Assembly: GCF_013282745.1 (NCBI RefSeq)
Contig: NZ_CP054045.1
Coordinates: forward strand, 1-64,000
Source: Yersinia bercovieri ATCC 43970
Lineage (GTDB): Bacteria; Pseudomonadota; Gammaproteobacteria; Enterobacterales; Enterobacteriaceae
Length of the DNA: 64,000 bases
Reading direction: 5' to 3'
The position numbers and the translations under genes are program-made. The notes beneath the pieces were generated by a model. That model saw only the letters and a list, made by a program, of their open reading frames with translations, was not told the origin of the DNA and did no database searches. This document shows positions 22,928 to 32,604 of the stretch, one piece after another (position 1 is the stretch's first letter; every line of letters begins with the position of its first letter).

Positions 22928-25900
22928 TCATAATGACCGTTGTTTAGTTGGTCTATTTTTTTCCGGTTGCTGATTTTTATTCGGAAACTCAGGAGTCTTA
23001 ATCTCTTTTTTGGCTGTAACTTCTACAAACTTCGATACGGCCTTACTAACAGCTAACTCTAAGCGTGTAATTCTCTTCTCAAACGGACTAAGTGACTTTC
23101 CCCATAGCTCATCAAAATTCTTAATGTCAGCCTGAGTTACAGATACTTTTTTATTATCTAGTGCCATTTTCTGAAAGCCTGTGTTTGCTCTCAGTGTATC
23201 AAATAGCTTTTCTTTATTATCTGTAATAACAGTCAGGTTGTGTGTAGAACGCGATAACGTGTTATGTAAGGCATTTTGCGTAGCAAAGTTTTTTTTCCAT
23301 GATTCCATAATAGTAATAACTTGTTTGTATGCAGAATCTTTTACCTGATAATGATTATGAGTATATCCCCATTCATAGTGTTTCCATTGCTGTGCGTTTA
23401 ATGTTATTTGCTGTCCATTGTTTAATGTCAGGATTAAATCCCCCGTGCTTACATTAATATCCTTAACTATGGCTTCAGTATTTTTTGGCAGATACCCTCC
23501 TTTGTCTGTTTGCTTTTTCTTTGGCAATGGAAACGCTCTGGTGAGCCTAATTCGTTCACCCTTAACAATTTCTCTATTTTCTACTGCATATGAAATGAAT
23601 CCATTCCCCTTACTTGTTGGGATATCCTTTGTTTTAATACTTAATATTTTACCTTCAGCTAAAGATTTTATTTCTAAGATATTATTTTTCTTATCCACAT
23701 CTACAATTGTGAATTTATCACCTTTAGTTCCATTCTGCGTAGTTGATTCCGATTCTAATACCATGCCTACTTTATAGAATCTAGCTTCCTTCTTCTCAAA
23801 GGGATCTAAAGTAACCTGGCGATACACAGTAGTTTCAGTTCCATTATAGGCAAGTGATTTTTCGGCTTTTAATCCCTCCCTTATCATACTGTTTACTGCA
23901 TGCCGCGTATGATGATCGGGTAAAATAATCGCTGTTTGTGCTCGTTCCTCCGTACTGAGGTTGAGATAGGTATCTTTAACCACGCCTATTCGCGCTATTT
24001 TTGCCTCGGCCTTTATCTGGCTATCAACTTCATGAACCATTGGTGATAGAGCAGAGAGGGACTCTTCTATCCTGCCTTTCACTAAGGCATCTGACGCTTT
24101 ATTAATTTCGGGATTATGTGCCATCACAGCTGCATTAAAGTTAACTGTATGCATTCCGTGATGGTTTAGTAGAGTCGGTACAGCCCCCCAAGACAACGCA
24201 TTTTCATTTTTGTCGGCTACCATAATCAACCTTGCCCCAGAGAAACGCGCCAGTCGCTGTAGGCGAAGCGTTTCCTCTGCCCCTAATGTTGATATGTTCT
24301 CTACATACCAAAGCTGCCTACGCCCCTTAAGCGGCTCTCCTTTAGCAATGCTTGCCTCTATTCGATCCATATGAGAAAAAATAGACATGGCATTCTTCAT
24401 GCCATCATCTTTCATCTGCTTCACCCCTGTATTATTGGTACTAAAAGCATGAACTTTGTATTCTTGGTGCTCTGCAATCGACTTACCTACAGTTCGTAGT
24501 AAATTCTTGTGGCCTGTATTATCAGAACCTAGAACTAAAATTCCTTCATCTTTGCTATTGAATATAGTTTCAAGAGCAAACAAAGAACTCTCATTTATTG
24601 GCATAATATCTTCAGACAATGCGCGTTCATTCCTTGAGTCTACATAGCTCTTAATCACACCTTTAGGTGCTAATTTTGCTAACCTCCCTTTCCCTTGCTG
24701 AAGATGGACGACTAACTCACGTTCAATAAGAACGTTATTTCTTGAGGTATAATAGTGTTCAGACCCTTCTCCTTTTTTTTGAATTGAAGACAAAGCTAAA
24801 TTACCTTCCTGGCGTAGATGAGCTATTGCATCACTAATATCGTTGGCATCATAAATACCGAGTGTCCATTTCATCGCTTCTTTGAGTAAGTCGGTATGAC
24901 TAAATACCGCTTGTTTAGCTGATAGTTTCTCGGAAGCTGTTTTTACCTCCATAATAGCTTGGTGAAGCTTCCGATTATCCTTCGGTATATTCTTCTCATC
25001 ATTAGCCTCTCTTTTCATCTGACCTGTAGAAAAGCCTTCCAGTGCCGTTGTTTTATCACTATCTTTCTTATTTATAGCATCGAGCAACTTAGCTTTATTA
25101 TCTGTGAAAATCTTTGCGATATGCTTAGCTCGGGATATTGATACATAAAATGACTTATTATTAACCAATTTATTTTTACTTGCGACTAATAATGCATACA
25201 CACGATCACATGTTTTACCTTGCGCTTTATAGGATGTAAGTGAATAGCTATAATCAACATTCAAACGTTGGTTTGCATCAAGTTCAAATATCTGCCCATC
25301 GTTCTCTCTAATCGCCTGATATGTTCCTTTACTACTATCCGTACTAATAACTTCTAGCATATCTCCATTTTTTAAACCTAGTCCTTTTCTTGATTTAGTC
25401 CATTGCAACTTGTCACCCTTTGATATTTTTAGGTTTTCCTCCTCAAATACATCAAGCTGATATCTATCTTTTTCGTCTAGCTCTCCTGGCCTAAAAACAT
25501 GAACATCTTTGTTATCAGAACTAATCGTTAATTCATTATCCAGGTGATTAAAAAGTGTTATTTTATAAAATCCAGGTTTAATTCCTTGGGTTTCTTTTTG
25601 AAACTCTATCAGATGTTCTGTTTTATAATATCTTGTGTCACGCATTTTAGCGTGATTCATTCTTGAATTTAATAAAACTCTGGTAGATATCTCATCCTTA
25701 GAAACAACACCTTCCTCTTGTAATTCTCTTCTTATTGTTGAGTTATATTTGCGTCTTGTTTTATTCTCTGGAATTATAACTAATGTTTTTTCTCTCTCTT
25801 CACTAGTGAGTGATAGCCATTCCGTTGCCATTTTTCCAAGCGGATTTTCATCAACATCTACATTTTTACCCATCCAATTTAGTGATTCAGAAAAGTTATT

Positions 25901-27898
25901 ATTTATTGCATCTTTCACAGCATTAAGTAATTCTTCATTTTTTTGGCGAATGATAGTCTTAACACTTGCTACCTGCATCCCAAATGCCTGCATAATAATG
26001 AATGGTTTGCCCGCCTCTACTGCCGCGTGTTGATCTTTATCGCCTAACAGGAATAATTTAGCCCCTGAGTTTTTAGCTGCTATAAGCAAATCTTGAACAT
26101 GCTTTGCATTTAAAAGACTACCCTCATCTACCAATATTATTTGTTTACTTTCTATATCTTCAGGTTTACGAGTAAACAAGTAACTATCTACTGTTGATGT
26201 TACTATCCCTGTATCTTTATGAAGTGTTTCCACCGCTGAACCTGTTGGTGCAAGCCCTTTAATTATGTATCCCTGGTTAGTAGCGTATTCAATAACACAT
26301 GATAGTAATGTTGTTTTCCCCGTACCCGCGTATCCTTGAATACCGCTAACAAGATCCTTGCTCAAAAGCATATCCTGGATAGCTTGACGCTGATCATCTG
26401 AGAAAGTAAATTTTTGTCCTAATAATTCTGTTTGTCTTTGTTCAAATGCATCTATGTGAGTCTTAACTCCTTTTAAGTCACCAATTGCTTGATAAGTATC
26501 CTTACCATTGAGCATAGTTGTTACTATGAAACGCTCACGGCTGAGCGCTTCTTTTGTTGTAAAACCAGTCTTTCTTGGAATTAACTCACCTACATCAATT
26601 AGTCTGTCAATATCCAAATCAATGTCGGCTTTGCTAGAGTTCTCCAACCCAAGCCTCAATTTCATCGCTTCTTTCAGCAACGCTTTATATGAGAATACAG
26701 ACTCATTTTCAGCTAAAACCTTATAGGCTAATCTAACGTCATTTAGACTTTGGCTATCGTAGTCAAAGTGTCTGCTCTCTTCTAAGTGTATGTGCTCTTG
26801 TTGTGATAAAAAATCGGTTGTATCTCCCTTCTCTGCAAAAGCTTCAGATTGCTCTTTATGATTTTCATAAAAGGATTCCTTTGCCTCCGGTCGTTCTTTT
26901 GTCTTGCTTGTTGACTCTGTTTTGCTTTCAGGGGCCGGTGACTCGATTCCGTTGTTATCATGGATATCACGCTCCCCCCTGTTCTGCTGTTGAATTTGCT
27001 GCTCTTTGGCATTACTTATAAATAAATCAATATCGAAACCAGATTCTGTGACTGTAGTTTTCCAAATTTCATTACGTTCTTCTTGAGCAATAGATGTTTT
27101 CTTATCACGGGTAAATAACGTAGCCTTCTCGATGGATTTTTGATCGAATAGCCCCCTTTGGTTTATTGCAGCTTGTATTTGTTGCCGTCTCTTTGAAAAA
27201 GACCCCTTTAATGGATCGGGGATACCTTTGATATCAAAGAAGCCTTTTTCCCTATCAGTGACTTCAATTTCATATCCTAAGCCTCTTGCCTTACTAGCAT
27301 AGCTAGAACGGTACACCAGTCCCGCCATCATCTTTGCACGGTACATTTCTACCGGCTCTAGGCTCTTCCATTTTCCTTCGCTATCAAGGACTGCATTAAT
27401 TACTGGATTATGCGTATGCAATTGAGGGTCATGAGATCTTGACTCGGTATGTATAAAAGATGCATATAAAAGATTATCTACTTTCTCTAGGTGAGTTTTC
27501 CCGTCTTTATACGTTCGAGTAGCAGCATAATTCTTTTCAAGAAATTTCATTGCTTCAATGACACTTTCCTGATGGGCCTGAATAAGCCTTTTATCATCCC
27601 CCACCAAGGCTAATATAGAAGCACCTTTGGGAGCACTGAATGTAAAATCCCAACCTGGTACATGTTCTAAATCTCCATTAACTTTCGTGCGCCCGAGCTG
27701 AATATCAGCTTTTATTTTTCCTTCAAGTAATTCTATAAATCTATCTGTATCGACAGCCCCTGACAAACCTAACTCTTCAGCCCCCTTACCTCCCCACTCA
27801 CTGTGAACTTCGCCAGTATCTTTATTATAATAACTATCATGGCTAAGATAGTAATTACCCGCCTCTTTAACATTACCTATTTTTTTAAGACTGAGCAT
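22928..27898 (-). CDS. traI: MOBF relaxase-helicase TraI (1656 aa)
   Basis: The N-terminal relaxase has two Tyr pairs at Y16/Y17 and Y23/Y24 (GNYYLSHDSYY), the same spacing as F TraI. The metal-binding His are H150, H161 and H163 (HTESRSHDPQLHTH). A RecD/Pif1-type helicase follows, with Walker A GYAGTGKTTLL near residue 528 and LVDEGSLL. A second region (about 1120-1500) has a degenerate loop (GSDNTGHKNLL) like the inactive ssDNA-binding helicase copy in F TraI. The C-terminus is Lys/Pro-rich. It nicks oriT, stays bound to the 5' end and unwinds the transferred strand. Length is close to F TraI (1756). Translated directly after traD. Confidence 0.95.
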   Translation of the reverse strand: MLSLKKIGNVKEAGNYYLSHDSYYNKDTGEVHSEWGGKGAEELGLSGAVDTDRFIELLEGKIKADIQLGRTKVNGDLEHVPGWDFTFSAPKGASILALVGDDKRLIQAHQESVIEAMKFLEKNYAATRTYKDGKTHLEKVDNLLYASFIHTESRSHDPQLHTHNPVINAVLDSEGKWKSLEPVEMYRAKMMAGLVYRSSYASKARGLGYEIEVTDREKGFFDIKGIPDPLKGSFSKRRQQIQAAINQRGLFDQKSIEKATLFTRDKKTSIAQEERNEIWKTTVTESGFDIDLFISNAKEQQIQQQNRGERDIHDNNGIESPAPESKTESTSKTKERPEAKESFYENHKEQSEAFAEKGDTTDFLSQQEHIHLEESRHFDYDSQSLNDVRLAYKVLAENESVFSYKALLKEAMKLRLGLENSSKADIDLDIDRLIDVGELIPRKTGFTTKEALSRERFIVTTMLNGKDTYQAIGDLKGVKTHIDAFEQRQTELLGQKFTFSDDQRQAIQDMLLSKDLVSGIQGYAGTGKTTLLSCVIEYATNQGYIIKGLAPTGSAVETLHKDTGIVTSTVDSYLFTRKPEDIESKQIILVDEGSLLNAKHVQDLLIAAKNSGAKLFLLGDKDQHAAVEAGKPFIIMQAFGMQVASVKTIIRQKNEELLNAVKDAINNNFSESLNWMGKNVDVDENPLGKMATEWLSLTSEEREKTLVIIPENKTRRKYNSTIRRELQEEGVVSKDEISTRVLLNSRMNHAKMRDTRYYKTEHLIEFQKETQGIKPGFYKITLFNHLDNELTISSDNKDVHVFRPGELDEKDRYQLDVFEEENLKISKGDKLQWTKSRKGLGLKNGDMLEVISTDSSKGTYQAIRENDGQIFELDANQRLNVDYSYSLTSYKAQGKTCDRVYALLVASKNKLVNNKSFYVSISRAKHIAKIFTDNKAKLLDAINKKDSDKTTALEGFSTGQMKREANDEKNIPKDNRKLHQAIMEVKTASEKLSAKQAVFSHTDLLKEAMKWTLGIYDANDISDAIAHLRQEGNLALSSIQKKGEGSEHYYTSRNNVLIERELVVHLQQGKGRLAKLAPKGVIKSYVDSRNERALSEDIMPINESSLFALETIFNSKDEGILVLGSDNTGHKNLLRTVGKSIAEHQEYKVHAFSTNNTGVKQMKDDGMKNAMSIFSHMDRIEASIAKGEPLKGRRQLWYVENISTLGAEETLRLQRLARFSGARLIMVADKNENALSWGAVPTLLNHHGMHTVNFNAAVMAHNPEINKASDALVKGRIEESLSALSPMVHEVDSQIKAEAKIARIGVVKDTYLNLSTEERAQTAIILPDHHTRHAVNSMIREGLKAEKSLAYNGTETTVYRQVTLDPFEKKEARFYKVGMVLESESTTQNGTKGDKFTIVDVDKKNNILEIKSLAEGKILSIKTKDIPTSKGNGFISYAVENREIVKGERIRLTRAFPLPKKKQTDKGGYLPKNTEAIVKDINVSTGDLILTLNNGQQITLNAQQWKHYEWGYTHNHYQVKDSAYKQVITIMESWKKNFATQNALHNTLSRSTHNLTVITDNKEKLFDTLRANTGFQKMALDNKKVSVTQADIKNFDELWGKSLSPFEKRITRLELAVSKAVSKFVEVTAKKEIKTPEFPNKNQQPEKNRPTKQRSL

Positions 27899-29971
27899 TT
27901 AGTCTCCAAATTTAAAAGTATCGATGGTAATTGATGGGGAGGCGTTCTTATTTACCTCTTCGGCTGCTTTTGATATTGCTTCTTCAATTTTATTTTGTGG
28001 GGAGTTAAACGGTTTGTTTTCTGAGTCACTATCTGTCGTCGATGAATTGCCTGTTGTCGCTTGTTTGCGAGCTGCATCTTGTTTTTCTTTTATGGCCTTA
28101 TGTGCTTCCCAGCTTAAAAGATCATTGATGTTATTTGCTTTCGCATGCTTAATAACCCCTTCAACAGTGCTCTTCGCATCTGTCTCTTTTTCTATATGGA
28201 ACTCAGTCTGGAATGTTTGTGCTTTAAATATATCCGTTTCCTCTATCGCATTAGCAATTGTAGGCATGTTGTCGTGTTTATATTCAAGTTTGGTTACCGG
28301 TAAACCATTCCCCATTCTTATTAGGCAGTGCAAATCTTCCAGACCTTGAATTTGACTATAAAGAAGCAGTTCACGTTCTTGTGTCGTTCTATTAACATTG
28401 GTAGTATCACGAACATCTGCTGCACCAATTGAAAAGTTCTCTGTTGCCTCTTCAATTTCACTATTACCAAGTTGTTTTGCAATCCAACTGGCACCATCAG
28501 AACCTTTAATGCTAAAGCCCATAAATACACCGGCTGCATCTGTTAATGTCTTAGTTCTATGTTCGCCATATTTCTCTAATAGTTGGCTATTACTCTGAAA
28601 CCCAAGAATTGGTACAGCACCAAATTTTCTTCCTGTGCCTGAAAAATCAAGTAATGAAGGGATTGGATGTAGTGTCGGTATTTCGTCAAAAGCACAAAGA
28701 ATTCGACGCACATCAGATGGTTCGAGAGAGAGAATTGCTGAACATGCAGACTCTATCCACATGGTTAAAGCAGACATCATAGTGACTTTTAAATCATCTC
28801 TGACAGTTAGGAATACCCAGCGTCTATCATCTTCATTACGCGCCCAATCTCTAAAAGAAAATTGCGGCCCTGTCATATGTGAAAGGTATTTCAAATTGCG
28901 AGTATATGCAGTTATTACCGCTCTGAGTGAACCCGCCATTTTCTCAACATCAAGGTTGAATACTGTCCTTGCATCCTGATGAGCAACGACCTGTGCCAGC
29001 TTGTCATCGCTCATCCGTAGAATAATATTCATAAGATGCTCATGGGAAGGTGTTTCTGTGCGATTACCTAACTCATCCATTATGGATGAAAACACTAATT
29101 GAGGTGCCATAGACCAAAATGGATCACCTTTATCAACCGGAGGAATAGCAGCCTGGGATAACCGGTTGTAAGCAATTTCATTTCTTCCCTCATTCCACAA
29201 AGTCCAAGAATGAGTACGTTTGTCGAATGGATTTAATATTACGTCGAAGCCTTTGCGATAAAATCGTTTGGTAAACTCCCCCGAAATATCATAGATGACG
29301 GCTTTGTCATTATGGATGCGTCCCTGCCGTAATATGTCTCTAATTACCGTTGATTTACCTACCCCTGGTGAGCCAGCTAAAAGAATGCTTGTACACTCCT
29401 GCGCGGGAAGTAACGGAACATTATTAAGTGAGTATCGGCTTGGCAAATGTGCTGTTTTCAATTTCTCCTTCACAGCTGAGATCAGTTCTTCTTTATTGCC
29501 TATAGCGGCCCCTCTTATATGCTCATCTTTAGCATCATTCTTACCTCTCTTTCTTAAGTACCGAAACAAAAACACTGCAACTAGCGCTGATAAAAATAAT
29601 GATGCAATGGCACCTAAGTAAATTTTCCCCTTGATAATCTCAAAGTGGTTCTTCATTGTTGGACTGCTAACAATTTGCCCGTGCGTAACCGTCACTGATT
29701 TACCACTAGGCAGAATCAATTGTGTTTTCACATTTTTATCCAGCAAATATTCAACTCGAAATGCTGATATTGCATATTGAGATCCCATCTTCAAATCCGT
29801 CTCAGATGAGAGAAAATAACCTATACCAACACTACCGATGACATACGCCAATAAAACAATTTTTATATATCTCGAAAGTATTTGGTGAAGCATTCTCAAG
29901 AAGTGAGTTAGTGTTTGTCCCCCTCTTGTCAACTCAACTAAAGAACCATCATTTTTCTTTCTATCTAACAT
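27899..29971 (-). CDS. traD: Type IV coupling protein TraD (690 aa)
   Basis: Two N-terminal membrane helices (about residues 35-55 and 120-142) are followed by a VirD4/TraD ATPase: Walker A AGSPGVGKST (K206), Walker B RILCAFDEIPTLHP, and sensor region GFQSNSQLLEKYG. The tail beyond 600 is polar and may contact the relaxosome. It hands the TraI-DNA complex to the secretion channel. Stop and traI start are adjacent (27899/27898). Confidence 0.95.
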   Translation of the reverse strand: MLDRKKNDGSLVELTRGGQTLTHFLRMLHQILSRYIKIVLLAYVIGSVGIGYFLSSETDLKMGSQYAISAFRVEYLLDKNVKTQLILPSGKSVTVTHGQIVSSPTMKNHFEIIKGKIYLGAIASLFLSALVAVFLFRYLRKRGKNDAKDEHIRGAAIGNKEELISAVKEKLKTAHLPSRYSLNNVPLLPAQECTSILLAGSPGVGKSTVIRDILRQGRIHNDKAVIYDISGEFTKRFYRKGFDVILNPFDKRTHSWTLWNEGRNEIAYNRLSQAAIPPVDKGDPFWSMAPQLVFSSIMDELGNRTETPSHEHLMNIILRMSDDKLAQVVAHQDARTVFNLDVEKMAGSLRAVITAYTRNLKYLSHMTGPQFSFRDWARNEDDRRWVFLTVRDDLKVTMMSALTMWIESACSAILSLEPSDVRRILCAFDEIPTLHPIPSLLDFSGTGRKFGAVPILGFQSNSQLLEKYGEHRTKTLTDAAGVFMGFSIKGSDGASWIAKQLGNSEIEEATENFSIGAADVRDTTNVNRTTQERELLLYSQIQGLEDLHCLIRMGNGLPVTKLEYKHDNMPTIANAIEETDIFKAQTFQTEFHIEKETDAKSTVEGVIKHAKANNINDLLSWEAHKAIKEKQDAARKQATTGNSSTTDSDSENKPFNSPQNKIEEAISKAAEEVNKNASPSITIDTFKFGD

Positions 29972-29972
29972 A

Positions 29973-30302
29973 TTAATCCCCTAGCCCAAGCGATTTTACT
30001 ATCTGCTCTGTTTGTAACTTAGAAATAGAGAAGACCTGCTCATTAGCCAATATGATTGCTTCATCAGTGCTCATTTGTGGGTTCAGTTGCTTCACAATCA
30101 TCACAACAAGATTATTCAAAGTATTCATTGTTGATGCGGATACTTTTATATTCGCCTCTATCTTTTTTTCACTTGAAATTGATAAAGACTCATATCCTTT
30201 TAACGCCATTTGTTTAGCAAATTCATGTTTTGAAATACCCTTTGCCTTTCCTGCATGTAGAAAAGCCTTGTCCATTTCATCGGTTAATCTGAAACCTATC
30301 AT
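29973..30302 (-). CDS. Relaxosome accessory/MobC- or TraM-like protein (109 aa)
   Basis: One base before traD. The N-terminus IGFRLTDEMDKAFLHAGKAKGISKHEFAKQMALKGYE reads as a ribbon-helix-helix DNA-binding domain, followed by a helical oligomerisation region. Such proteins bind oriT and help TraI nick. An ATGATA-type operator lies 21 bases upstream and the presumed oriT begins just beyond. Exact family uncertain. Confidence 0.75.
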   Translation of the reverse strand: MIGFRLTDEMDKAFLHAGKAKGISKHEFAKQMALKGYESLSISSEKKIEANIKVSASTMNTLNNLVVMIVKQLNPQMSTDEAIILANEQVFSISKLQTEQIVKSLGLGD

Positions 30303-30322
30303 CTTAATTCCCTCGCCATATG

Positions 30323-30342
30323 ATGATACAAGTTTATATCAT
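30323..30342. promoter_or_regulatory. Operator-like inverted repeat ATGATA-N8-TATCAT, copy 3
   Basis: ATGATA CAAGTTTA TATCAT; one change in the spacer relative to copy 1. It controls the accessory-traD-traI operon on the minus strand. Confidence 0.75.
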
Positions 30343-30367
30343 GACAAAATGAAATGGGAGATTTCTT

Positions 30368-30397
30368 ATCACTTAGCGCGTTAACGCGCTAAGTGAT
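30368..30397. repeat. 30-bp perfect palindrome in presumed oriT
   Basis: ATCACTTAGCGCGTT followed immediately by its reverse complement. Candidate hairpin for relaxase termination or a binding site for the accessory protein. Confidence 0.7.
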
Positions 30398-30742
30398 TGA
30401 ATTTAATATTGAATTAATGCAAGCTGATAACGACTAAATAGTATACTGTTAACACTCCAATCCCTTATCTGGCGCGGTCTGCGGGAAAAGCATGTTTACA
30501 TGCGTCGGGTGTGATAAAAATTTTCTTGCCCTAACCCCCTATGCCCTGATTTTGCCTTTTCTTTTGGGTTCGTCCTTTCTGCTTTGTGCCACCAGATCGC
30601 GCACAGCGACCTAGAGGCGATCCTTATGCCGGTGAGTAGGGCTTTATTTGATTTAGGTTTGCAGGTTGCATAGTCCTTTGCGTGTTGTTCTGCACATGTC
30701 CTGTGTCTTACTCTGTGCTTCTTTTTACTCTCAAATTGTTGC

Positions 30743-30759
30743 ACTCCCTTGGAGTTTTT
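30743..30759 (+). terminator. Small terminator-like hairpin
   Basis: ACTCC-CTT-GGAGT followed by TTTT, between the presumed oriT and the tandem array. Confidence 0.45.
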
Positions 30760-30803
30760 ATGCACTCCTGACTTGTTCAAAATATCTCTGTATTTGTGGT
30801 CGT

Positions 30804-31440
30804 ACTGCCGCGCTTCGCTGGGCTAAGGGTGACGCCGAATGTTGATACGCTGGCGGTCATGCTGCCGCGCTCCGCTGGGGCTAAGGGTGAATGCCGGATG
30901 TTGATGCGCTGGCACTCATGCCGCCGCGCTCCACTGGGGTCAAGAGTGACGCCGGATACAGATGCGCTGGCGCTCATGTCGCCGCGCTCCACTGGGGTCA
31001 AGAGTGACGCCGGATACAGATGCGCTGGCGCTCATGTCGCCGCGCTCCGCTGGGCTAAGGGTGACGCCGGATACTGATGCGCTGGCAGTCATGCTGCCGC
31101 GCTCCGCTGGGGCTAAGGGTGACGCCGGATGTTGATGCGCTGGCGGTCATGCTGCCGCGCTCCGCTGGGGCTAAGGGTGAACGCCGGATGTTGATGCGCT
31201 GGCGGTCATGCTGCCGCGCTCCGCTGGGGCTAAGGGTGAATGCCGGAGTTAATGCGCTGGCGCTCAAGCCGCCGTGCTCCGCTGGGGTCAAGGGTGACGC
31301 CGGATGTTGATGCGCTGGCGGTCATGCCGCCGTGCTCTGCTGGGGCCAAGGGTGACGCCGGATACTGATGCGCTGGCGCTCATGCTGCCGCGCTCCGCTG
31401 GGGCTAAGGGTGACACCGGATACTGATGCGCTGGCGGTCG
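30804..31440 (+). repeat. Array of eleven 58-bp tandem repeats
   Basis: About 11 units of 57-59 bp, each starting CTGCCGCGCTCCGCTGGGG and containing TGACGCC...GGCGGTCA, arms able to form a hairpin. Units differ by scattered substitutions. GC content is far above the flanks. Repeated open frames on both strands are a by-product of the repeat. It lies at the start of the presumed leading region. Confidence 0.85.
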
Positions 31441-31491
31441 CTAAACTAGAAGCTTTATGATCCAAGGTTGAAAAAATAGAAACAAAAAACT

Positions 31492-31511
31492 ATGATACAA
31501 ATTGATATCAT
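31492..31511. promoter_or_regulatory. Operator-like inverted repeat ATGATA-N8-TATCAT, copy 4
   Basis: ATGATA CAAATTGA TATCAT, 23 bases before the start of the small gene at 31534. Confidence 0.75.
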
Positions 31512-31533
31512 TAGTAAACAAGGAAATGTCACT

Positions 31534-31764
31534 ATGGCGAAAATAATTGAACAGTCTAAAGCAACAAAAAAAAGGATCGCTTTTGCGTGTCCAGGGGATA
31601 TAAAAGATGACTTTGACAAAGCAAAAAAAGAGTTATTGAATTATGGATTCACGATAGATATACAAGAGGATATTCTAAAAGTAATTAAGGATGCCACATT
31701 AAAAATGACAAAACAAATAGAAGAACTCGAATCTAAAACTCTTAATGCACAAGTTAACCAATAG
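31534..31764 (+). CDS. Small basic helical protein (76 aa), possible DNA-binding regulator
   Basis: AAGGAA lies 9 bases before ATG 31534; an earlier ATG at 31492 is part of the operator. The sequence KKRIAFACPGDIKDDFDKAKKELLNYGF reads as strand-helix-turn, followed by a long charged helix. This would fit a ribbon-helix-helix-like dimer that binds its own operator. It ends in a strong terminator, so it is a single-gene transcript. Family not certain. Confidence 0.65.
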   Translation: MAKIIEQSKATKKRIAFACPGDIKDDFDKAKKELLNYGFTIDIQEDILKVIKDATLKMTKQIEELESKTLNAQVNQ

Positions 31765-31775
31765 AGATATGCAAC

Positions 31776-31808
31776 AAAAGCCTGATGATTATTCAGGCTT
31801 TTTGTTTT
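31776..31808 (+). terminator. Rho-independent terminator
   Basis: AAAAGCCTGA / TCAGGCTTTT, 10-bp stem with a 7-base loop, then TTGTTTT. Confidence 0.9.
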
Positions 31809-31820
31809 AAATTATTAGAC

Positions 31821-32294
31821 TCAATTATAAATATACTTCCTCACTAAATTAAGTATTTCAATATGCTTAATTGTCACTCGATTCCTAAATGTAAAATATT
31901 TGTATCTACATTCTCCAACATGATAACGAACATATATTGACGTTATATTTCCAACATACATCGCTCGTAACTTAAATGTGCAATGCCCCTCCCCTCCGGC
32001 CCAATCAAGAGGCGGTAAAACATTAAGGAACTCATTGTATTTCTCTTCACTTATCTCTATTACACTTGTTATTGCACTTTCTTCAATCGCCTTTTCTACA
32101 GCATCAAATGATAGCAAAACCATTGTTGGGTGTTGCTGTCTCAACTGCTCAAGTGTTTGCTTAGTATAAGCACAAATATAAGCTCCATCCTTCCAAGTTG
32201 CCACACCTGTAGCCCATAAATTCCCAGGTATATAAAACCTCTTTTCCGGCATATTATATTTAGTTTCTTCGGTAGTAGTTTCTAACTGTTCCAT
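31821..32294 (-). CDS. DUF1419-like plasmid protein (157 aa)
   Basis: The C-terminal half (ISEEKYNEFLNVLPPLDWAGGEGHCTFKLRAMYVGNITSIYVR, then YFTFRNRV) matches my recollection of DUF1419 proteins from leading regions of enterobacterial plasmids. The N-terminal MEQLETTTEE resembles in style, but not in sequence, the shared N-terminus supplied by the 516-bp modules. Cytoplasmic. Function unknown. Confidence 0.65.
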   Translation of the reverse strand: MEQLETTTEETKYNMPEKRFYIPGNLWATGVATWKDGAYICAYTKQTLEQLRQQHPTMVLLSFDAVEKAIEESAITSVIEISEEKYNEFLNVLPPLDWAGGEGHCTFKLRAMYVGNITSIYVRYHVGECRYKYFTFRNRVTIKHIEILNLVRKYIYN

Positions 32295-32353
32295 TAGTAA
32301 AATCCCCTTAACTTAAAAATCACCATATCAATAACTGATAGGTAGAAGAAATA

Positions 32354-32560
32354 TCATTCAGTGAATTCTGTTGCGTATCCCGCTTTCATGCCTGTAATTA
32401 AACCTGATTTTTTACTTACTTTTCTTTCAAACCCTAATTCATCACTTATAAACCACATCGTTTTAGTTTCACGCTTCAACGGATATTCTTTAAATAGAAC
32501 CCAGTAAACCCTATATTCATTGACATCTTTACCTAAGAAAGTACAAGTTAATTTTTTCAT
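32354..32560 (-). CDS. Small hypothetical protein (68 aa)
   Basis: Start 32560 has AGGTG 9 bases upstream; a longer frame to 32626 would overlap the next gene. The pattern KLTCTFLGKDVNEYRVYWVLFKEYPL is beta-rich, ending with a Gly-rich KSGLITGMKAGYATEF. The family is not recognised. It probably shares the transcript that starts in module copy 1. Confidence 0.6.
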   Translation of the reverse strand: MKKLTCTFLGKDVNEYRVYWVLFKEYPLKRETKTMWFISDELGFERKVSKKSGLITGMKAGYATEFTE

Positions 32561-32604
32561 TATTAACACCTTATTAGTTAATTTAACAGGTGTATACTCA
32601 GCCA

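Larger units (their letters stand above)
30343..30800. other. Presumed origin of transfer region
   Basis: Non-coding interval between the relaxosome gene and the 58-bp repeat array. It contains a 30-bp perfect palindrome (30368-30397), AT-rich sequence with TTAA-type repeats (30397-30455) and GCATG-TTTA-CATGC (about 30489-30502). Position next to the accessory protein, traD and traI is standard for oriT. I cannot point to the nic site. Confidence 0.55.

Noticed and set aside
30496..30780. 94-codon minus-strand frame in the presumed oriT
   Set aside because: No ribosome-binding site, low-complexity basic composition, and overlap with non-coding oriT-type sequence.
30777..31310. Several open frames on both strands in the tandem repeats
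   Set aside because: They are produced by the repeat length and high GC content; products are repeats of the same peptide.
30804..31440. CRISPR array
   Set aside because: Units are contiguous and diverged, with no unique spacers and no cas genes nearby.
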